From Acidipropionibacterium thoenii DSM 20276 (lineage in GTDB: Bacteria; Actinomycetota; Actinomycetes; Propionibacteriales; Propionibacteriaceae), in assembly GCF_000423445.1 (NCBI RefSeq), contig NZ_AUHZ01000010.1, positions 58,104 to 122,103 of the forward strand: a DNA stretch of 64,000 nucleotides. The letters are read 5' to 3'. The position numbers were made by a program, and so were the translations under genes. The notes beneath the pieces were generated by a model. The model was not told the origin of the DNA and did not search any database. It saw only the letters and a program-made list of their open reading frames with translations. Positions 58,501-64,000 of the stretch are shown in pieces (positions within the stretch are counted from its first letter, which is position 1; each line of letters starts with the position of its first letter).

Positions 58501-58902
58501 TGCGGGACTCCTCTCGTGGGCAACTTCGGCACTGCAGTGCCCATCGGGCTTGGGCTCATCGGGCCCTGACCCACGTGGACAGGGCCCCACCCGGGCCGGC
58601 GTGATTGGGTGTCACTCTAACGAGACTTGGCCGAAAGTTACGGATTCTCGTGGATCAGACTTTTGTCTAAGTGGTCGCCGTCCACATGAGAATTCTTGGT
58701 CGTACCATTAAGAGGAGGTGTCGATCTCCCAACTGACAAGACGAGATGCAGTCACAGACGGGATTTGATCGCGATTCTCCCGCCTCGATCATTTCGCGGT
58801 CAGCGAACGGATGGACACCGGTTCAATCCGGTTCAGGTGGCCGGCAGCTGGCGCGCGGCTCTGAGTGTCAGACTTAGGGAAGCCGATGGAAGGAAAGCTG
58901 TG
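58501..58902. other. Divergent promoter region of the exopolysaccharide genes
   Basis: Four hundred bases between divergent genes, with an AT-richer part at 58610-58760. GTGGTCGCCGTCCAC (58671-58685) resembles the 15-bp palindrome at the HNH promoter but is imperfect. No gene is recognised, and no promoter can be called with confidence. Confidence 0.55.
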
Positions 58903-60045
58903 ATGCGCCCTGTTGCCCTGGTGAGTTGCCCCGACCACTCGGCTCGGGTGACGCCGCGAGTGAGCCGCCTGGCTCAGGCGCTGCGCGGGGCCGGACAGCC
59001 TGTGGTCATCTGGCAGGTGGATGACGCCGCGCATCCCAAGGCCGACGGCTCGAGGCCTCCCCGTGACCACGGGCGCCAGCAGGGTCAGACGCCGGTCCGC
59101 CATCTTCCGGCGCCGCGCCAGGGGCAGACGATCCGTTCGAGGATGCTGCGGCGTCATGCGGTGGCCGAGGCCCAGCAGATCTGGCGCCGGGCGCTGCGTG
59201 AGGACCGGCCGACTGCCCTGAATCTTCAGGGCTTCGGCTCGGCAGGCAGCTACGGGCTGTCGCTGGCCAAGCGCGAGAACGCCCCGTTGGTGCTCACCAG
59301 TACCGGGGAGACGCTGGCCCGCAATCGCCAGCCTGTCCCCGTCAAGCCTTTCGTGGAGACCCTGCGCCTGGCCGGCGCGATCACCGCGGTCTCCCGTCCG
59401 GTGCGCGACGACCTGCATCTGAGGTTCGGCGCCGAGCGTGTTCAGGTGATTCCCGATGGAATCGATCCCTCTCTCGACCTGGACTTCGGCTGGGGTGACA
59501 TTCCCTGGCAGATCGATGGCCGCAAGGTGGTCTTCGCGGCTGGGGCGGTGGACCAGAGCAGCGGCTTCGATCTGTTGGTCGAGGCGGCGGCGCGCAGCGG
59601 GGTGGCCTACCGGCTGGTGATCGGTGGGGACGGCGGCTCTCTGGGCACCTTGAGGAGCTGGTCCCGCCAGCTCGGCGGGCGGGCCAGCATCGAGTGGGCC
59701 GGATCGGTGTCGGCACGGCAGATCGCAGCCGGGATGGAGCACGCGGACGTGGTGGTCTTCCCCAACCGCGCCGACACCGATCCGGGTGCCATCGTCAGCG
59801 CGTGGAAGCTGGGGACCCCAGTGGTGGCCTCGGCGACCGCAGGCGCCGTCTCGGTGGTGAACCACGGGATGGACGGCCTGCTGACCCCGATCGGTCAGTC
59901 GGCTCCACTGGCCGAATGCGTGGATCGGCTGCTGATCGACCAGCCGCTGGCCGAAGGCCTCGCCGAAGAGGGCGGCCGGAGGGTGGCCGAGCTCAGCTGG
60001 GAGACGGCAGCGAGCCGGTACCTTGAGGTCTTCGCAAGACTCTGA
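58903..60045 (+). CDS. Glycosyltransferase family 4-like protein
   Basis: A 380-residue GT-B glycosyltransferase. The N-terminal domain starts MRPVALVSCPDHSARVTPRVSR; the C-terminal domain has VVFAAGAVDQSSGFDLLVEAA, LVIGGDGGSLGTL and, at the sugar-nucleotide site, DVVVFPNRADTDPGAIVSAWKLGTPVVASATAGA. It probably adds a sugar to the polysaccharide intermediate in the cytoplasm; donor and linkage unknown. ATG at 58903 was chosen, with AAGGAAAG upstream; the longer frame from 58696 covers the promoter region. Confidence 0.85.
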   Translation: MRPVALVSCPDHSARVTPRVSRLAQALRGAGQPVVIWQVDDAAHPKADGSRPPRDHGRQQGQTPVRHLPAPRQGQTIRSRMLRRHAVAEAQQIWRRALREDRPTALNLQGFGSAGSYGLSLAKRENAPLVLTSTGETLARNRQPVPVKPFVETLRLAGAITAVSRPVRDDLHLRFGAERVQVIPDGIDPSLDLDFGWGDIPWQIDGRKVVFAAGAVDQSSGFDLLVEAAARSGVAYRLVIGGDGGSLGTLRSWSRQLGGRASIEWAGSVSARQIAAGMEHADVVVFPNRADTDPGAIVSAWKLGTPVVASATAGAVSVVNHGMDGLLTPIGQSAPLAECVDRLLIDQPLAEGLAEEGGRRVAELSWETAASRYLEVFARL

Positions 60046-60198
60046 GCGAGCCCACCACTTCTCACGCCGCAAAGCCGCAAGGGAGATCGGAATGCTGCGG
60101 TTACCAGGGCCGACTGAGTCTCGCCCTTGAGCCTTTCATGATGACCTTCCTTGAACTGCAGTGCGGACCCGCGTGCATGGCGACAGTGTCCCGCCGAT

Positions 60199-61852
60199 AT
60201 GGTGACGGCCATGCTGTCGCACGCCGGCACGGCCATGCGGCTGTGGCATGACCTTGACCGCCCCATCACCGGCAGGCGGGTCCCGGGTTCCATACCGGTG
60301 CTGGCGGCCAGTGTGTTTGTCGGCCTGGTGGTGGACGCCTTGATCGTTCCCACCGGGTTCAACCTGGCCTACAGCGACGCACAGTCCCACTTGACCATTG
60401 CTCGGCGTCTCTTCGACACCGCCAGCGGAGCCGGCATCCAGCAACTCGGTACGGTCTGGCTGCCGATGCCACATCTGCTGCTGGCTCCCATGGTGCTGTC
60501 GAGATGGATGTGGCACACGGGGTGGGGGGCGGCGGTGCTGGGTTCGATCTGCCTGGGTGTGACGGCGTGTTGTGTGTATCGCTCTGTCGCGCGCTGGGGA
60601 GGGGGTCGGGCGGCTCGCATGGTGGGAGTTGCTGTCGTGGTGATCAATCCCTCGATGCTCTACCTGTGCGCCACCGCGCTCACCGAACCGGTGCTCATCG
60701 CGGCGATGGCGATGAGCCTGGCGGGATTGTCCGATCTGGCGACCCGCCGCCGGATCTCAAGTCCCGGCGAGGTGGCGATCTTCTGTGGCATTCCCGCAGC
60801 CCTGGCCGCACTGTCGCGCTATGAGGGGTGGGCACTGTGCCTGACCGGGACGATCTTTGTCGCCGCGGTGGTGTGGCGCCGTAGCAGATCGTGGTCCAGA
60901 CTTGCCGCCACGGTGGCTGGCTTCGGCGGGCCTCCGGTGCTGGCCATCTTGTGGTGGCTGGGCTACAACTGGGGTTGTCTTTCACGATCCGCTGGCGTTC
61001 TTCAGGGGGCAGTTCTCGGCCAATGCCCAGCAGGCCGAGATCGTGGCCAATGGCGTCAGCACGAAGTCTGACTTGGGAGCCAGTCTGGCGGCATTGAATC
61101 TCGCGGTGAGCTCCAGTGTGGGACCGGCCTCGATCGCCATCGCCGCGTTCGGGGTCGTGGCGTTCATCCTCAGCAAGCGCCGGGGAGACCGCGGCCTACT
61201 CCTGGTGGCCGCGGCGAGCAGCTATCTCTTCCTGGTCGTCGCCCTGTACGCCGGCCAGGCAATCACCTGGAATCCAGCGGTACGTTCCGGCTACTCGTGG
61301 AACAACCGGTTCGGCATGGCGAGCATCCTCCCAGTTGCGTTGCTGGCCGCGGTCGGTGTCCAGACTGTTGAGGATCTAGCCGACCGCGTCGGGTCCGGCA
61401 CGCTACGGACATGGGTTCGCAGCATTGTGTCCGTGCTCCTGGTCGGCGTGCTGGTTCTCCAGGCCTTCTGGTTCATGCAGCATCCGGCCGAACGCTCACA
61501 GGTCATCAAGGAGGCCGCAGTGTCATGGCAGGCGGACGCTCTTCCCCGTCAGGCGGCAGTGTGGCTAGGGCGACATTATGACGGCGGTCGGATACTGCTG
61601 GATGAGACTGGCAGCGCAAACGCCCAGCTTCCCCAGATTGGGTTGCCACTGAGGCAGTACTACCTTCAGGCCGACGGCGTGCGTTTCCAACAAGCGCTGG
61701 CCCAGCCGGAGGGACATGTTCGTTGGGTGTGGGTGAGCAGCAAGGGGCAGGACGCCGTGCGGACGGCCTCTGCCACCCCTTCCTTCCAGCGGGACTACCG
61801 GCCAGCCTTCGCCAACGCCGCGATTACCATCTACGTCAGGACGCACGGATGA
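60199..61852 (+). pseudogene. GT-C type membrane glycosyltransferase, frameshifted
   Basis: Two frames together make one polytopic membrane protein of about 550 residues. The first frame (from ATG 60199; an upstream ATG at 60151 is less likely) has LAYSDAQSHLTIARRLFD after the first helix, resembling the GT-C acidic motif, and runs to ILWWLGYNWG. It then reads noise and stops at 61071. The second frame takes over with VVFHDPLAFFRGQFSANAQQ and runs to 61852. The join is at GGGG (60971-60974); three Gs would restore one frame. It may be a true frameshift, a phase-variable tract or a sequencing error. The last codon overlaps the GT2 start. Confidence 0.8.
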
Positions 61853-63678
61853 CTATTTCGGGGGTGCGAGGCGCTGCGAGCGGTGAGCAGCAGGCTGGTG
61901 GGGTGACGGATCATCGGCTGGATCCCCGGGTCATGGTGGAGGCCGGCTGGGGTGCGGGCAATGAGTCCCAGACTCCGGACTGGATCCCGTGGTGCCGAGA
62001 GCACGGTGAGCTGCTGGTGGCGGCGTCGGGACCAGTGACGACGGCGCTCCGTCTCAGCGTTCTGGACGCTACCGGTGAGTCCAGCGTGGGATTTCTGCAC
62101 GCTGACCCGCAGCAGATCTGCGATGCGCAGGCACAGCTGCGCGTGTGGTTGGCGAATGAGGCTGCCGAGGGGTTCGCTGAAGCCACCCCGAACTTCTCAG
62201 CCAAGAAGGGGATCTGGCGGCGGCAGGCGGTCCTGCCCGCACTGGCAGGAATCCTCATCGTGGCTGGGGCGATTCTCGACTGGAGAGTCCTGATCGTCGT
62301 GCTCTTCGGGCTGGGCAGTGTTTCCTTCCTGATCAGCTCGGGGTACAAGGTGATGGCGACCTTCCTCAGCCCAGTGCGGAGGTTTCAGGAGAGACGTATT
62401 GCGGGACCGGCCGGCCGGTGGCGCCAGAGGTCCGTGAACCCAATCGCCGGTAAGGGCGGCTTCGGAGAGAATGCGGCAGCGCCAGAAGAGGCTGATTCTC
62501 TGGAAGCGGCAGGGGAGTCCATCGGCGAGGATGAGATGCCGGTGTACTCGATTCTGGTGCCGGTGTTTCATGAGGCGGCCGTGGTGGCCAGCATCATGCG
62601 CAGCTTCCTGCGTCTGGACTATCCCCGGGAGAAACTTGATGTCTTGATCTTGCTGGAGGAGGATGATGTCGAGACCATCCAGGCAGCCAGAGCAGCGGAA
62701 CCGCCGAGATGGATGCGGCTGATCATTGTGCCGGCCGGGGAGCCGCGCACCAAGCCGCGTGCCTGCAACGTCGGGCTGCTGCTGTGCCGGGGGGAGTATG
62801 TGGTCATCTATGACGCCGAGGATCGGCCCGAGCCGGATCAACTGCGTAAGGCTCTGGTGAGTTTTCGCCACGACTCTGGCCGTCAGGGACAGCTCGCCTG
62901 TGTGCAGGCATCCCTGAACTTCTACAACCCTGACTACAACCTGCTCACTCGGATGTTCGCCATCGAGTACGCCCAGTGGTTCGATTTCATGCTTGTTGGG
63001 TTGGCGGGGACTCGGATGCCATTGCCTCTTGGGGGCACCTCGAACCACTTCAAGCGGTCTGCTCTGGTTGAGGTCGGTGGCTGGGACCCCTACAACGTCA
63101 CCGAGGACGCCGACCTGGGCATCCGGCTGGCAGCCTCGGGATACCGGGTCGACGTCATCGACTCGACCACCTGGGAGGAGGCCACCCCGCAGCTGATGCC
63201 GTGGATCCGGCAACGGACCCGATGGATCAAGGGTTACCTCGTCACTGCTGCGGTGAATCTGCGACGTCCGGCTCGCTGGCTGAGACACAATGGGGGCAGG
63301 GCGGCGGTGACGATGGCGGGCCTGATTGTTGGGACGCCGGCGAACTTCTTGCTGTACCCGGTGACGCTGGCATTCACCTTGTGCGCTTGGCTGCTGGGCC
63401 CGCTGGTCCAGATCCGCCTGCCCCACGATCTGCTCGTGCTTGGTCTGACCAACCTCGTTGTCATGAACGTGCTGATGATCATCACCTCTGGCATCGCGGC
63501 GTGGCGGCGATACAACTGGAGAATCGGCATCTTCGCGATCTTCCTGCCGGTCTACTGGCTGCTGCATGCGGCAGCGGCCTGGCGGGCGGCTTACCAGCTG
63601 ATCTTCGACCCCCACCGGTGGGAGAAGACGCCGCACGGCCTAGATGTACTTCCCCGTGACGTTGTGAACGCGGGCTGA
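61849..63678 (+). CDS. Glycosyltransferase family 2 (processive, membrane), 3' end altered by an IS
   Basis: A 609-residue inner-membrane GT2. N-terminal about 110 residues are of unknown fold; helices follow near 120-165; the GT-A domain has YSILVPVFHEAAVVASIM, VVIYDAEDRPEPDQL (DxD region), GGTSNHFKRSALVEVGGWD, TEDADLGIRL (base) and WIRQRTRWIKG (QxxRW-like motif), as in cellulose-synthase-type enzymes. More helices follow. The start ATG overlaps the preceding stop (ATGA). The last 14 residues and the stop (from about 63640) come from the IS481-type element, so the original C-terminus has been replaced. Confidence 0.88.
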   Translation: MTISGVRGAASGEQQAGGVTDHRLDPRVMVEAGWGAGNESQTPDWIPWCREHGELLVAASGPVTTALRLSVLDATGESSVGFLHADPQQICDAQAQLRVWLANEAAEGFAEATPNFSAKKGIWRRQAVLPALAGILIVAGAILDWRVLIVVLFGLGSVSFLISSGYKVMATFLSPVRRFQERRIAGPAGRWRQRSVNPIAGKGGFGENAAAPEEADSLEAAGESIGEDEMPVYSILVPVFHEAAVVASIMRSFLRLDYPREKLDVLILLEEDDVETIQAARAAEPPRWMRLIIVPAGEPRTKPRACNVGLLLCRGEYVVIYDAEDRPEPDQLRKALVSFRHDSGRQGQLACVQASLNFYNPDYNLLTRMFAIEYAQWFDFMLVGLAGTRMPLPLGGTSNHFKRSALVEVGGWDPYNVTEDADLGIRLAASGYRVDVIDSTTWEEATPQLMPWIRQRTRWIKGYLVTAAVNLRRPARWLRHNGGRAAVTMAGLIVGTPANFLLYPVTLAFTLCAWLLGPLVQIRLPHDLLVLGLTNLVVMNVLMIITSGIAAWRRYNWRIGIFAIFLPVYWLLHAAAAWRAAYQLIFDPHRWEKTPHGLDVLPRDVVNAG

Positions 63679-64000
63679 GGGGGTCTGGCCGCCGATCCCG
63701 GTGTGGGGTCTGTGGTGATTGTAGTGATGGAGCCAGGTCTCGTAGGCTGCGGCGCGCTCGGCTTCGCTGGCGTAGGGCTTCGCGTAGGCCCACTCGACGG
63801 CGAGGGTGCGGTTGAACCGCTCGACCTTGCCGTTGGTCTGCGGCCGGTATGGCCGGGTCCACTTGTGCTTCACATGGTCGCCGAGCGCGTCAGCGAAGGC
63901 GCCTGACCGGTAGCAGGAACCGTTGTCGGTCATCACCGCGGTGACTGTGACGCCCAGGCCTGTGAAGAACGCGTTCGCGCGGGTCCAGAACCCCGCTGCG
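63640..64000 (-). mobile_element. IS481-family transposase, C-terminal part (runs off the window)
   Basis: The minus-strand frame enters from beyond 64000 and ends at TAG (63640-63642). It shows the end of an rve integrase core: AVMTDNGSCYRSGAFADAL (second catalytic Asp) and RPYRPQTNGKVERFNRTLA (catalytic Glu), then YETWLHHYNHHRPHTGIGG and the tail VHNVTGKYI. About 120 residues are in view. It overlaps the end of the GT2 gene on the other strand by 39 bp, so the element's end lies close to 63640. Confidence 0.88.

Overview
The window is high-GC actinobacterial DNA. A PknB/PbpA/RodA/PstP/FHA cell-division cluster, a lactate permease with LutABC, a one-chain pyruvate:ferredoxin oxidoreductase, cytochrome bd, and many leaderless TANNNT-N6/7-ATG promoters together suggest a lactate-using, facultatively anaerobic or microaerophilic member of the Propionibacteriaceae (an Acidipropionibacterium/Propionibacterium type). 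That placement is inferred from gene content, not from a search.

Layout. 1-7 kb: a minus-strand redox operon (GltD-like flavoprotein, NifJ, dihydroorotate-dehydrogenase-like protein). 7-13 kb: a FadR-type regulator divergent from lactate permease and lutABC, with a clear operator between them. 13-20 kb: cydABDC and a divergent BlaI-type regulator, with matching putative operators at both promoters. 20-26 kb: flavin reductase-like protein, TDT-family transporter, LysR regulator, iron alcohol dehydrogenase and a GH35 beta-galactosidase. 26-31 kb: a heterodimeric ABC exporter with its TetR regulator. 31-33 kb: a carbamate kinase gene that appears cut by an in-frame stop, and a YbjQ protein. 33-46 kb: lysS, crgA, a DUF881 protein, a trpG/pabA-type amidotransferase, and the tightly overlapping pknB-pbpA-rodA-pstP-fhaB-fhaA operon, the gene set that lies near oriC in other actinobacteria (no dnaA is visible here). 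46-50 kb: dTDP-rhamnose synthesis (rmlB, a fused rmlCD, divergent rmlA). 50-56 kb: an HNH/DUF222 protein, a secreted-type DUF1524 nuclease with a histone-H1-like tail, a GH78 rhamnosidase and an MDR oxidoreductase. 57-64 kb: exopolysaccharide genes (sugar-phosphate transferase, GT4, a frameshifted GT-C membrane protein, a GT2) ending in an IS481-type element that supplies the last codons and stop of the GT2 gene.

How the genes work together. The left third is an energy module: lactate uptake and oxidation to pyruvate (LctP, LutABC), pyruvate oxidation (NifJ) and electron disposal (GltD-like protein, cytochrome bd). The middle is growth and division control. The right third makes and trims cell-surface polysaccharide.

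The most unusual content is between and at the ends of genes. Two perfect 72-bp palindromes have compensating changes in both arms, and two further large inverted repeats occupy the same kind of position 3' of genes. Tandem repeats with many periods (18 to 72 bp) are present; two arrays are copies of the 3' ends of the adjacent genes (crgA, rmlA). A three-copy, 61-bp-period array looks like a decayed CRISPR. No defence operon, prophage, tRNA or rRNA gene was recognised.
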